Shown here: piece after piece, positions 9,251 through 16,765 of the stretch
Layout of the letters: every line of letters begins with the position of its first letter
Numbering within the stretch: position 1 is the stretch's first letter
DNA from: a virus
Virus record (IMG/VR): IMGVR_UViG_3300020473_000001
Location: 1 to 55,851 of that record
Strand: one strand, 5' to 3'
DNA length: 55,851 nt
The notes under the pieces: generated by a model
Database searches by the model: none
Told to the model about the DNA's origin: nothing
The model's input: the letters and a program-made list of their open reading frames with translations, nothing else
Program-made: the position numbers and the translations under genes

Positions 9251-9460
9251 CTAGGTATTAAGTGAAAAGCCTAGGTATTGCATAGCACTGTCGTAGCCAA
9301 TTGCCACAGCATCGTCATTAAGGTCATGCAAGGCTACCACCTCGGCGGGTTCCATCGCCTCGTCATAATCGTCAATAATGTCAACATAGAATTGTGAATC
9401 CTTACCTAGCGCCTTAAGCTTTGAGCGCACTACTGAAAGTTGGTCCTGTACTGTAACCAT
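9251..9460 (-). CDS. Small acidic phage protein, unknown
   Basis: 69 residues from the ATG at 9460 (MVTVQDQLSVV), chosen because GGAGGG stands nine bases upstream and the ATG overlaps the upstream gene's stop as TAATG. The frame is open 36 bases further, but without a ribosome site. Strongly acidic (DIIDDYDEAMEP), no membrane segment, no recognised domain. It belongs to the run of small genes downstream of the polymerase. Confidence 0.65.
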   Translation of the reverse strand: MVTVQDQLSVVRSKLKALGKDSQFYVDIIDDYDEAMEPAEVVALHDLNDDAVAIGYDSAMQYLGFSLNT

Positions 9461-9675
9461 TATAAACCCTCCGCTTGTGCTAGTAGGGCCGCGCATACTG
9501 CGACACGCTCGTAGTCATGCGCCGCTAACGCGTCCTTAAGATCTTCTCGGTACTCTTGGAACGCGTTAGAGCTGAGCTCAGTGTAGGGATTTGAAATCTC
9601 TTTATTAGCCTCTTGCCTAACAGCAATAGTGAAAGTTTCAACCTTGCCGTGCGTTAGTTTTTGAATGTGTGGCAT
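9460..9675 (-). CDS. Small phage protein, unknown
   Basis: 71 residues, ATG at 9675 preceded by AAGGAG. It overlaps the next gene by one base (TAATG). Predicted mostly helical in the second half (YREDLKDALAAHDYERVAVC). No recognised family. Confidence 0.65.
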   Translation of the reverse strand: MPHIQKLTHGKVETFTIAVRQEANKEISNPYTELSSNAFQEYREDLKDALAAHDYERVAVCAALLAQAEGL

Positions 9676-9684
9676 GTTAGCTCC

Positions 9685-9918
9685 TTAGTTAATTTCTAGT
9701 TCGTTTGCGCCAGTAAAACGGGCTTTAAAGGTTTCGGCTTGCGGGTCAAGGCAACCATCGTGGAACTTTACAGTGTAACGGTCGCTACCGCATACGCGCT
9801 TACTTTGCATAGTTACGTACTGGTTGCCGCACTCGTACAGCGCTGTATTGTCGTCGAAGCTGTTTACAAGATTGTAAGTTTGCCCCGTGAATGTAAAGTA
9901 CATTGGAAAGTGTTGCAT
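9685..9918 (-). CDS. Small phage protein with three cysteines, unknown
   Basis: 77 residues, ATG at 9918 with a modest AAAGG site. Alternating polar and hydrophobic residues suggest a small beta-sheet protein (MYFTFTGQTYNLV, RYTVKFHDGC). It lies just beyond the polymerase terminator, so it probably has its own promoter or relies on read-through. No recognised family. Confidence 0.6.
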   Translation of the reverse strand: MQHFPMYFTFTGQTYNLVNSFDDNTALYECGNQYVTMQSKRVCGSDRYTVKFHDGCLDPQAETFKARFTGANELEIN

Positions 9919-9962
9919 GTTGTTGCCTTTTGCCGTGCTTTGTGTCTATGGGTAAGCATATT

Positions 9963-9993
9963 AAAAAAGGGCTGACTTTAAGTCAACCCCTTT
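9963..9993 (-). terminator. Intrinsic terminator after the DNA polymerase gene
   Basis: Read leftward, GGGTTGACTT and AAGTCAGCCC form a near-perfect stem followed by six T residues. It sits just past the polymerase stop, closing the dpdA-clamp-polymerase operon. Confidence 0.85.
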
Positions 9994-9998
9994 GTGAA

Positions 9999-12263
9999 TT
10001 ATTTTCCAAATTCCTTAAAACCTATATCACGCATTATACGCTCGGCCTCACTTATGTACCAGTCAAAGTCAAGGTTACGAGGGATCACTCCGTCCATTTC
10101 CATAAGGGGGTGCGCCCCGTCAGACTTTGGAACTGTACTGCCTTTATTGGCGTACATAATGCGATAACGATGGTGCTCAGGTACTTTTGCATAATACCAG
10201 CGCACCGCCTTACCTAAAAATTCATGGTAGTAAGGCATATATTTGGACATATTAAATGCGTTATCGGTATTTGTAGCCATGCGGTCAACTTCTTTGCCCT
10301 CGTCAATCCAAGCCTGCTGAACCCACATGTGGTCATGATAATAGTTAACCCAACCTGTATCTTTAAGGTGCTGTCGCTTTTGCTCAAGTGTAAGGTCGCG
10401 CAAATTCTCAGGAACGTAATACTTGCAGAATACACCGCCCCCGTTAACGTTACGCACTGTGATGAACTTTTGCATGTCCGTACACTTGCGAACAGTTTCT
10501 TCAATGGGTGTGCCATCACTTAAATAGTTTTTAACCGCCTCCGAGCATATTGTGGCGGCGGGGTTCTTTTTAAGTCCAGGGTCTGCATACAGTCCTTTAC
10601 CCTTTACCTTACCGTTGGTTCCGATGCCTATATAGTTGTTAACGTCCTTACTTGCGAGCAGCTTGTACGGGCTGCACTCAAGCTCAAAGTTTGTTACTTG
10701 CTGCCACCACTCGACAATCTGCTCTTTCAGCTCGGTAAGCTCCTTCCGGTACTTAAGCACCACGCCGTCTGTATTAGCCGAAATGACCCTTATACCATTT
10801 AACTCCATGGTCTCGATTAGCAGTAGCAACGAAAGCTGACCTGTTAGCGTGGTTTGTATTAACAGGTTCGGCGAGTAGAATATTGAGTATTGGCTCCCAA
10901 GTTTACCGAACGTCCCGTTGATTACGATTTTAAGGCTGTCGGAGGTACGCTTGTTATCCTTGGCAAGCTGTTCGTATTTAGCCTTAAGTTCGAGGTCGTC
11001 GGTTTCATCCGCTAATTCCGAATACTTGGCGGCTGCGGCCTTGGCCTCCAAGCGGCGGAAAACAATACTGCGGAACACCTCCAAAAAGGCCCGACCAAGG
11101 TGGTCTGGGAAAAGTTCGTTGTTAAGGATAATAAACGGGTAATATGAGGTAACATCTTGCTCCTCAATACAGAAAATGTCATTAGCTTCGTGTTTGGTAC
11201 TTTTTTCCGTACTGTGCAACCCACCTATTCCCATCTTATATACACTGTCGCCAATGGTAATCTTAAGGTCTTTGAGTTGTGGTGGCAAACCTATTGAACC
11301 CTTTTCACTGACCACAAAAAGGGTATTCTTCACCATGTCCAGCACGCCGTTCATTAGCGGTGTTTGGTACTGTAAGAACTTAGGTGCGTAGAATCTGTAG
11401 GCGGTTCCAGGTTCAATGCTTGGGCGTTGTGGTGCATGGCCCAAAAGCTTTTCCAGCTCCTTACCTATAACGGCCTCGGCTATCTGCGCGTCCGATTTAC
11501 TACGCAAGTCTAACCCGTACTCAGCACCAAGTTCTTCACGTAGTAACAGGTCTTTTTCTAACAGCTTGAACAAAACCTTAGTATTATCCAAGTCATTAAT
11601 ACAGTAGAAGCGTGTTATAGCTATCTGGTTGTCGCTAAGGGTTACATCCGGATGGAATGGTAAATCTTGCATTTTCTGCACGCCAGCACGCCCGCCGTAC
11701 ATCTTAAGGCTACCGAACAGCGGTGCAACCTCCATGATGTCAATGTGGTCAGATTTAAGGGGTTTAATCTTGGCCTTTTTAAGAACTTGCCAAGGCTTCC
11801 AACCCTCGGCGATAATAGCATTGGTTGCGTTCTTTAAATCCTCAACGCTAAAGCCGTTAACCGATAGAGTTCCTATTGGCATATCGTAACCGTTTGAGTT
11901 AAAACCTACCACCTTGGCATTCTCAAGTACCCAACGCAGCTTTTCAGGCGGCTGGTTAAACGCGCCTTCACCAATACGCTCAAAGTAAATTACTTTCTCT
12001 GTCACAACGTCTTCAAAAGCTATAAGGTAATAATTCTTATAGCTCTCGATATCAAATACAAATGGGTGCTTGGCGTTTACTGCATATATAAGTTCGTCGT
12101 CCGACATCAGGTCGACATTAAATTCCAAAGCTTCGCGCAAATAGGGTAAGTAGGTGTTTAACTCCCAACTTCGTATCGCTGGCAAAAGGAACTTCTCATC
12201 CTCTTTTTCTTTCTTTATTTTTGGCATATCCTGCCAGAATAAACCTAAAGCATCAGCCCGCAT
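9999..12263 (-). CDS. Family B DNA polymerase with 3'-5' exonuclease
   Basis: 754 residues. Exonuclease motifs: Exo I FDIE (D71, E73), Exo II FNSNGYD (122-127), Exo III YCIND (Y220, D224). Polymerase motifs: A DVTSYYPFI (370-378), B KIVINGTFGKLG (445-456), C SANTDG (495-500), the last with one clear aspartate as in some family B enzymes (NTDG in place of DTD). It copies the phage genome and proofreads. The ATG at 12263 overlaps the clamp gene stop (TAATG) and follows GGGGAGG, so polymerase and clamp are translationally coupled. No TPR1/TPR2 protein-priming insertions are obvious to me, and the presence of a separate primase argues for RNA/DNA-primed synthesis. Confidence 0.92.
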   Translation of the reverse strand: MRADALGLFWQDMPKIKKEKEDEKFLLPAIRSWELNTYLPYLREALEFNVDLMSDDELIYAVNAKHPFVFDIESYKNYYLIAFEDVVTEKVIYFERIGEGAFNQPPEKLRWVLENAKVVGFNSNGYDMPIGTLSVNGFSVEDLKNATNAIIAEGWKPWQVLKKAKIKPLKSDHIDIMEVAPLFGSLKMYGGRAGVQKMQDLPFHPDVTLSDNQIAITRFYCINDLDNTKVLFKLLEKDLLLREELGAEYGLDLRSKSDAQIAEAVIGKELEKLLGHAPQRPSIEPGTAYRFYAPKFLQYQTPLMNGVLDMVKNTLFVVSEKGSIGLPPQLKDLKITIGDSVYKMGIGGLHSTEKSTKHEANDIFCIEEQDVTSYYPFIILNNELFPDHLGRAFLEVFRSIVFRRLEAKAAAAKYSELADETDDLELKAKYEQLAKDNKRTSDSLKIVINGTFGKLGSQYSIFYSPNLLIQTTLTGQLSLLLLIETMELNGIRVISANTDGVVLKYRKELTELKEQIVEWWQQVTNFELECSPYKLLASKDVNNYIGIGTNGKVKGKGLYADPGLKKNPAATICSEAVKNYLSDGTPIEETVRKCTDMQKFITVRNVNGGGVFCKYYVPENLRDLTLEQKRQHLKDTGWVNYYHDHMWVQQAWIDEGKEVDRMATNTDNAFNMSKYMPYYHEFLGKAVRWYYAKVPEHHRYRIMYANKGSTVPKSDGAHPLMEMDGVIPRNLDFDWYISEAERIMRDIGFKEFGK

Positions 12264-13246
12264 TATTCCTCCCCTTCTAACCAGTGCAACCCAATAATAA
12301 CGCCCCGAATATTTTCACCCATCCACGGGCTCGGGTTTGGGTATGCTGTAAGGTCAAGTTTATCGGCTAAGCCTGAAAGCTTCTGTAACATTGGTAAGGT
12401 GAAGGTTGAACGGTTTTGTATATAGTCACACTCAAACGCTGCACCTTCCTCGTAGTCAATACTATGGGTGCGCATACGTCCAGGTTCGAATACAATGCGA
12501 TTATATTTGTCGGTGAAATCTTTTAACGTATCAAGCCCAGTAAAGAAGCTTTCTGGAATGGGTTGCACTGCGCTATAGTCAACATTGAACACCGGTGCAA
12601 TGTCGGGCCAAGGGTTTGCAATCAATGTGCAACGCAACCAACGCCCGTCACTATAATGCACCGTTAAACTACTATCGGCCATCTGGAAACGTTCAGGCGG
12701 TTCTTTAAGGCGAAGTATCTCCTTAATGGCTAAATGGGGTACGTTTACCTCCACAGGGAACGGGGAACCAAGCCAGTATTCAGCAAGGATTACGTTGTTG
12801 GTTGCGTATGCGGATTGACCACGAAACAGTATGCCGTTACTCCATGGCCTTGCGGCGTCCTGGCCCACTAAAGGCTCAAGCTTTTTAAGGGCTTCAATAA
12901 ATAGTTCGCCATCTATGTCCACGAACTTACCCTCAGGCTCAACATGGGCACTTACATCGTCTGTACAATCAATATAAGAGCGGAATTTGCCGCTTTTAAT
13001 ACTTAGGCGGTTGGTTTTGGTTAGGCCAAGCTGAACGGTTTCCTCACAACGGCTAATAGCCCGCACTAGCGGCGCGGCTTTAGGGTTAGCCTCAACGTTT
13101 AATTCTATGGGTGCTGATAGGGCAATACGCCCGTTGTAACCCTGTATGCGCCCGTTTTCAATGTGAAAGTGTGTAAGGGCTGGTACAAGGTCTTTTTTTG
13201 CCACTGCGCCCTGTACAAAGCGCAGCGTTTTAAGTACGTCTTTCAT
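12263..13246 (-). CDS. Sliding-clamp-like protein (DNA polymerase III beta-type)
   Basis: 327 residues, ATG at 13246 overlapping the dpdA stop (ATGA). The start (LVPALTHFHIENGRIQGYNG) and a run of alternating strands and helices fit a DnaN-like beta clamp, as annotated in several polB-bearing phages; the C-terminus (IRGVIIGLHW) resembles the clamp's last strand. It lies directly upstream of, and is coupled to, the polymerase gene, as expected for a processivity factor. Sequence similarity to bacterial DnaN is weak, so this is a fold-level inference. Confidence 0.6.
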   Translation of the reverse strand: MKDVLKTLRFVQGAVAKKDLVPALTHFHIENGRIQGYNGRIALSAPIELNVEANPKAAPLVRAISRCEETVQLGLTKTNRLSIKSGKFRSYIDCTDDVSAHVEPEGKFVDIDGELFIEALKKLEPLVGQDAARPWSNGILFRGQSAYATNNVILAEYWLGSPFPVEVNVPHLAIKEILRLKEPPERFQMADSSLTVHYSDGRWLRCTLIANPWPDIAPVFNVDYSAVQPIPESFFTGLDTLKDFTDKYNRIVFEPGRMRTHSIDYEEGAAFECDYIQNRSTFTLPMLQKLSGLADKLDLTAYPNPSPWMGENIRGVIIGLHWLEGEE

Positions 13247-14190
13247 GTAAATAAACTCCGTGCTATATTAGCTTTATGGACAATATTCTTTGCGTTAATG
13301 TTGTCCTGGATTTTCATGTAAGCGAGTAGGTTATAGGCGGCACGGCTTTGGTATACCTCGCTTAACCGCTGAGGGTCGAACCCATCAGCCTTTAAGGTTT
13401 CCTCAATGCGTAAGCGCTCGGGTTCAGGTAGGTTAAAAAGGTGCTGATTTAGGTCGTGCAAACTCGGGCTTTTATCGGATATATTAATAGGCCCGAACTC
13501 AGGGTGTACTATTGCACCGAACGAGGTGGCTTGGATCCACGACGAGCTGTCGCAACTGTACCAAGGATATCGCTCCATAAGTGGTATTGAGGTAATACCG
13601 AAACCGTGTACTTTTATGCGCGGGTTGCCGCTACCATCGGTTAAGTAGTCGTTCCACATACGGTCGAGCCAGATTTCTAGCTGTTTAGTGCTAGCCCCTA
13701 CCATACCCCCTAACGTTATATAATCGTATCGCTGTATGTACCATTCCAGGTATCGTTCATCTTCGCCTGCGTGGAAACACGGTAACGGCCTAACACCTAG
13801 ACGCTCCATTTGCATTTGGTTCTCAAAAGTTTCCTGAGGGTCACCAATACCATCTAACACCGAAGCCATTAGGTTCCCGTCTTCGACCCGTATAATATCC
13901 TGGTTCCACTTAATATAATTGACATAATCTTCAACCTTAAGTTTAACCCCAAGCGTGTAGGATGAGAACGCACCGGAATCCAGGAATATTTTAGCATTAT
14001 TGGCCCGCATATAATCGACATATTTTTGTTTGCCAACATAGTGCCAGGATTCTAGTATGTTGTGGTTACGGAACCGTTTTTCCAGCTGCTTTTCATGCTC
14101 ATTGAACTGCGGGTAACGGTCACCACCTTCGATATATTGGTTAGTGTAAACCGCAGCAAGATATACTTGTATTGGGTTAGGTGCTGCCAT
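13243..14190 (-). CDS. dpdA: DpdA-like DNA guanine transglycosylase (7-deazaguanine insertion)
   Basis: 315 residues, ATG at 14190 after GGAG. It is a TGT-like barrel: FLDSGAFSSY (residues 69-78), VLDGIGD (111-117), LGGMVG (160-165), IKVHGFGIT (192-200) and YPWYSCDSSSW (208-218) match phage DpdA proteins often annotated as queuine tRNA-ribosyltransferase. The Cys-rich zinc site of tRNA enzymes is absent. The enzyme would exchange guanine in DNA for a preformed 7-deazaguanine base. It is encoded with a clamp and a polymerase in one overlapping unit, separated from the que genes by one small gene and a terminator, so its timing may follow replication rather than base synthesis. Confidence 0.88.
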   Translation of the reverse strand: MAAPNPIQVYLAAVYTNQYIEGGDRYPQFNEHEKQLEKRFRNHNILESWHYVGKQKYVDYMRANNAKIFLDSGAFSSYTLGVKLKVEDYVNYIKWNQDIIRVEDGNLMASVLDGIGDPQETFENQMQMERLGVRPLPCFHAGEDERYLEWYIQRYDYITLGGMVGASTKQLEIWLDRMWNDYLTDGSGNPRIKVHGFGITSIPLMERYPWYSCDSSSWIQATSFGAIVHPEFGPINISDKSPSLHDLNQHLFNLPEPERLRIEETLKADGFDPQRLSEVYQSRAAYNLLAYMKIQDNINAKNIVHKANIARSLFT

Positions 14191-14205
14191 TTTGCTCCAA
14201 AAAAT

Positions 14206-14246
14206 AAAAAAAAGACCGTAAAGGTATACTACCTGAACGGCCTTTT
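14206..14246 (-). terminator. Intrinsic terminator upstream of dpdA
   Basis: Read leftward, GGCCGT ... GGTA-gTA-TACC ... ACGGTC is followed by eight T residues. It lies between the small gene ending at 14264 and dpdA, so dpdA needs read-through or anti-termination, or a promoter I could not identify in the short gap. Confidence 0.8.
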
Positions 14247-14263
14247 AAGTGCTAGATTAAGAA

Positions 14264-14599
14264 TTAGTTTAGTTTTTCATTAACCGCCTTAGTAACTAGG
14301 GCAATGCGGCGTTCGCAGACATTAATTAGTGTGTTAAGCGACACAGTTTCAATTCGCTTTTTACCCCACAATTCATTCATCATTTCAGTCTCATTGAGAA
14401 ATGTGTAGGTGTATTCGAACGACTCAGGTAATCTTCCTGCTTCGCAAAGCGTCTCGATCCACTCCCTTACATTTTTCATTCGTTCGTAGAGGCCGTTAGG
14501 ATTGAAATAATGAAAAGTTAGTTTTTGGCGGTTTGTCCAACTTTTGTAAGTTTTAGTTGCACGTTCCATTAGGTAAGTATGCTCTAGTTCGTTTGACAT
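14264..14599 (-). CDS. Phage protein, unknown function
   Basis: 111 residues, ATG at 14599 with AAGGG upstream. Basic and predicted almost fully helical (RATKTYKSWTNRQKLTF, then VSLNTLINVCERRIALVTKA). It has its own promoter (14636-14663) flanked by two palindromes, GGGTTAACCC (14600-14609, touching the start codon) and AGGGTcaACCCT (14656-14667, over the -35), which look like operators. A small helical protein behind such sites could be a regulator, but no HTH is evident. Confidence 0.65.
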   Translation of the reverse strand: MSNELEHTYLMERATKTYKSWTNRQKLTFHYFNPNGLYERMKNVREWIETLCEAGRLPESFEYTYTFLNETEMMNELWGKKRIETVSLNTLINVCERRIALVTKAVNEKLN

Positions 14600-14635
14600 G
14601 GGTTAACCCTTAAAATGTGTTGCTTCAATATGTGT

Positions 14636-14663
14636 ATAGTACACGAACCATTCTAAGGGTCAA
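14636..14663 (-). promoter_or_regulatory. Leftward sigma70-type promoter of the shared early class
   Basis: Read leftward: TTGACC (14663-14658), 16-base spacer, TACTAT (14641-14636), then ACACAT. It shares the TATACACA(C)AT block and a downstream GCAACACA with the promoter near 36386, and the spacer holds GAATGGTTC, the reverse complement of GAACCATTC in the 36386 promoter. Confidence 0.75.
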
Positions 14664-14675
14664 CCCTAATTTGAA

Positions 14676-15254
14676 CTATTTGCCTAAATTAAGAAATTCG
14701 GCACGGGTACGACCCTCATCTTTAATTGCACCCTTGAGCGCGGTGGTGACAGTGTGGTGACCCTGCTGGCAAATACCACGGCTTTCCATACACATATGAC
14801 GGGCTTTAATATGCACCCCAACGCCTATCGGGTCCAGGTGTTCTTGCAAAGAGTCTGCAATCTGGTTAGTTAACCGTTCCTGTACTTGTAGACGGCGGGC
14901 GTACATATCAACCAAGCGGCTAAGCTTAGACAGGCCCACAATCTTTCCGTTAGGTATATAAGCAACTGTCGCCGTACCAAAAATGTCAGCCATGTGGTGC
15001 TCACACTTGCTGTAGAAGGGAATATCCACCACTGCAATCATTTGGTCGTAGCCCTCAGCACCATCTTCAAAGGTTTTAAGGATGTCACCAGCGTCCATAT
15101 CGTAACCGCCGAACCAGTGCGCCATTGCCTTAGCTACACGATCTGGAGTTTCAACTAAACCTTCACGCAGTTCCCCATCATTAGGTTCAATTTCGTGTAG
15201 AATTTCACGCACCAAGAATGAGATTGGTTTTTTAGTAGTTGCTTTCGTGTCCAT
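14676..15254 (-). CDS. folE: GTP cyclohydrolase I
   Basis: 192 residues, ATG at 15254 after AAGGA. Zinc ligands are C84 and H87 in KCEHH and C155 in RHMCMESRG; VQERLTNQI (124-132) is the conserved helix of the family. It converts GTP to 7,8-dihydroneopterin triphosphate, the first step to 7-deazaguanines. It is the last gene of the que operon; queD lies two bases upstream. A folate role is possible in principle, but the context makes DNA-base synthesis the evident job. Confidence 0.95.
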   Translation of the reverse strand: MDTKATTKKPISFLVREILHEIEPNDGELREGLVETPDRVAKAMAHWFGGYDMDAGDILKTFEDGAEGYDQMIAVVDIPFYSKCEHHMADIFGTATVAYIPNGKIVGLSKLSRLVDMYARRLQVQERLTNQIADSLQEHLDPIGVGVHIKARHMCMESRGICQQGHHTVTTALKGAIKDEGRTRAEFLNLGK

Positions 15255-15256
15255 TT

Positions 15257-15775
15257 TTAATCCTTAAAGTAGCTGACGCTACATTTACGAGTTTCTTCAA
15301 GTTCGACACCGTACAATTCAACGTCAGTGCCATCAAGCGCAATTGGGCCAACACATTCAACTAAGTGCCAAGCCATATTTTCGGCTGTTGGGTTGAATGG
15401 CAGTTCCACAAAGCTGTCAAGCGCATGGTTTGCATCCTGAATACCAGGAATTAACACTTCATCACCCATGTCAATATGCTCGCATTCAAATGCTTTGATA
15501 ACCGTACCAACAAGTTTATCTTGGTCCCAGTGTAGGAACTTATGATCCCAGTTTTCTTCCAGCCAGTTGCACAGCTTTTCCTTGACCACACTAAAGTCAA
15601 TAACGCGCCCTACACCGTCTAACTCATGTTCAGTTCTCTCCAAACCTTTACGAACTCGGACGTGAAAGTGTACGCGATAGTTATGCCCGTGCAAGTGGCG
15701 GCACTTGCTTTCGTGCCCAACTACACGATGACCAGCGCAAAAATCATGGTAACGAATAACCGTATGTTGGCCCAT
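15257..15775 (-). CDS. queD: 6-carboxytetrahydropterin synthase
   Basis: 172 residues. H16 (CAGHR) and the CRHLHGHNY block (C25 catalytic; H29 and H31 zinc ligands) identify the PTPS/QueD family; FNPTAENMAWHL and VELYGVELEET are the conserved C-terminal elements. It turns dihydroneopterin triphosphate into 6-carboxytetrahydropterin, the QueE substrate. Its ATG overlaps the stop of the upstream 53-codon gene (TAATG). Confidence 0.95.
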   Translation of the reverse strand: MGQHTVIRYHDFCAGHRVVGHESKCRHLHGHNYRVHFHVRVRKGLERTEHELDGVGRVIDFSVVKEKLCNWLEENWDHKFLHWDQDKLVGTVIKAFECEHIDMGDEVLIPGIQDANHALDSFVELPFNPTAENMAWHLVECVGPIALDGTDVELYGVELEETRKCSVSYFKD

Positions 15776-15936
15776 TATTCGTCCTCCATTGGGTTTTCTT
15801 CACCGCTTAGAACCCATGACAGCGCATCGCGCACACCTTCTTCATAAGTCATTCCCGGATATTGGCTTCCACCTTCGTTTGCAACATCAGACGCTTTGTC
15901 CATTGTTTCAGTAATTTCAGACTCAGTAACCAGCAT
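15775..15936 (-). CDS. Small acidic protein inside the que operon, unknown
   Basis: 53 residues (starts MLVTESEITETMDK, ends GEENPMEDE). A perfect AAGGAGG stands before the ATG at 15936, the ATG overlaps the upstream queF-like stop and its own stop overlaps the queD start, both as TAATG. This placement makes translation almost certain. Strongly acidic, no domain recognised; a partner of the neighbouring enzymes is possible but unproven. Confidence 0.75.
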   Translation of the reverse strand: MLVTESEITETMDKASDVANEGGSQYPGMTYEEGVRDALSWVLSGEENPMEDE

Positions 15937-16202
15937 TATAAATCCTCCTTTGTTATTTCAACTCGGTGCTTGTTAAACCACAAGCGAACCACAACTTTAT
16001 CACCACCAACTTCCTGCAGAACTTTCTTGGCAACGTCTTCCATAAACATATTCTTGAACGATGCACATTTTCGAATTTTACGGCGCACTTCGTACAGCTC
16101 CATAAAATCATTAGTATGTACTTCGATAAAGATTGGATCAGGTAAATTGTTAACCGGACAAAAAGTAATAATTGGAATCCAGTGGGTAATTACAGAACGC
16201 AT
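15936..16202 (-). CDS. Divergent unimodular QueF-family protein (QueF-like)
   Basis: 88 residues from the ATG at 16202; the frame is open to 16241 but that start lies deeper in the upstream gene. TFCPVNNLPD (residues 13-22) keeps the QueF catalytic Cys15 and Asp22 with the same seven-residue spacing as Cys55 and Asp62 of B. subtilis QueF. Further on, E38 then FKNMFMED (49-56) aligns with the QueF glutamate and FRNxxxFHED. The NADPH-binding motif E-S-K-S-x-K-x-Y is replaced by EVRRKIRK, and the active-site His by Met54. Loss of this motif with retention of Cys/Asp is what distinguishes the archaeal QueF-L amidinotransferase from the nitrile reductase. It may therefore form an amidino or other preQ0 derivative, bind preQ0, or be a weak reductase. 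Family membership is my alignment by eye. Confidence 0.7.
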   Translation of the reverse strand: MRSVITHWIPIITFCPVNNLPDPIFIEVHTNDFMELYEVRRKIRKCASFKNMFMEDVAKKVLQEVGGDKVVVRLWFNKHRVEITKEDL

Positions 16203-16600
16203 ATAATACAAATTCCTATTGATAGTATTAAACCCCAGCACCAGGATTCGTTAAAAAACTCCCATTCATGGTGAGGGAAATTAAACATTAATTCAGTGTT
16301 AAATGGGTATAAGGGACGCGGAGCCCACTCGTTTCCATGTGTGGGAATGTCAACCACTATATGTAGAAGCCAACCCATAAAGATAGCTAAACCTATATCA
16401 AAGTTGAGCATTATTGCAAACCCACTGAACACCACGCACACTAGCAGGCTGTGCGTGTAGCGATACGCGGGGTTGGGGCGCTGCCTACGCCTTACCCCCA
16501 ACACTAAATCGGGCATAACCCCCGCTACAGCGCCCACAATTGGGTGACCGTACATGCTACCCGCCGCAGCACCTACAACCCCGTGAGTTACGATGTCCAT
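16190..16600 (-). CDS. Membrane protein of the YdjM/DUF457 metal-hydrolase-like family
   Basis: 136 residues from the ATG at 16600 (MDIVTHGVVGA); an ATG 12 bases earlier (16612) is equally possible. Several hydrophobic helices carry the family's histidine motifs: DIVTHGVVG, YRYTHSLL and LLHIVVDIPTH. This matches YdjM-type (DUF457) inner-membrane putative metal-dependent hydrolases. Why it lies between queC and the queF-like gene is unclear; a role in uptake, repair-response interference or membrane tethering is speculation. The stop overlaps the queF-like gene by 13 bases. Confidence 0.7.
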   Translation of the reverse strand: MDIVTHGVVGAAAGSMYGHPIVGAVAGVMPDLVLGVRRRQRPNPAYRYTHSLLVCVVFSGFAIMLNFDIGLAIFMGWLLHIVVDIPTHGNEWAPRPLYPFNTELMFNFPHHEWEFFNESWCWGLILSIGICIICVL

Positions 16601-16764
16601 TCTTGCACCCATTCGATTTTGGGCAGGCTTGCACCCGTCTCACCTGTGCTCCAAACATAGCGGCCGACAAACTCTTTAACACGCATACGCAAAGTTCCTG
16701 AATGCGGGCTGTTAAGATTCATAAGCTTTTTATCATACGGCCCGCCAACACATTGCACCAACAT
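16588..16764 (-). CDS. Small protein inside the que operon, unknown
   Basis: 58 residues, ATG at 16764 preceded by CGGAGCTTAAT, beginning one base after the queC stop. It starts MLVQCVGGPYDKKLM and ends KIEWVQEWTS; a GGPxD start followed by a RYVW element occurs in a class of small phage proteins of unknown function. It overlaps the downstream membrane-protein gene by 13 bases. Confidence 0.7.
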   Translation of the reverse strand: MLVQCVGGPYDKKLMNLNSPHSGTLRMRVKEFVGRYVWSTGETGASLPKIEWVQEWTS

Positions 16765-16765
16765 A

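Noticed and set aside
9903-10523. Rightward open frames opposite the polymerase gene
   Set aside because: Antisense to strongly conserved polymerase coding sequence; no ribosome sites.
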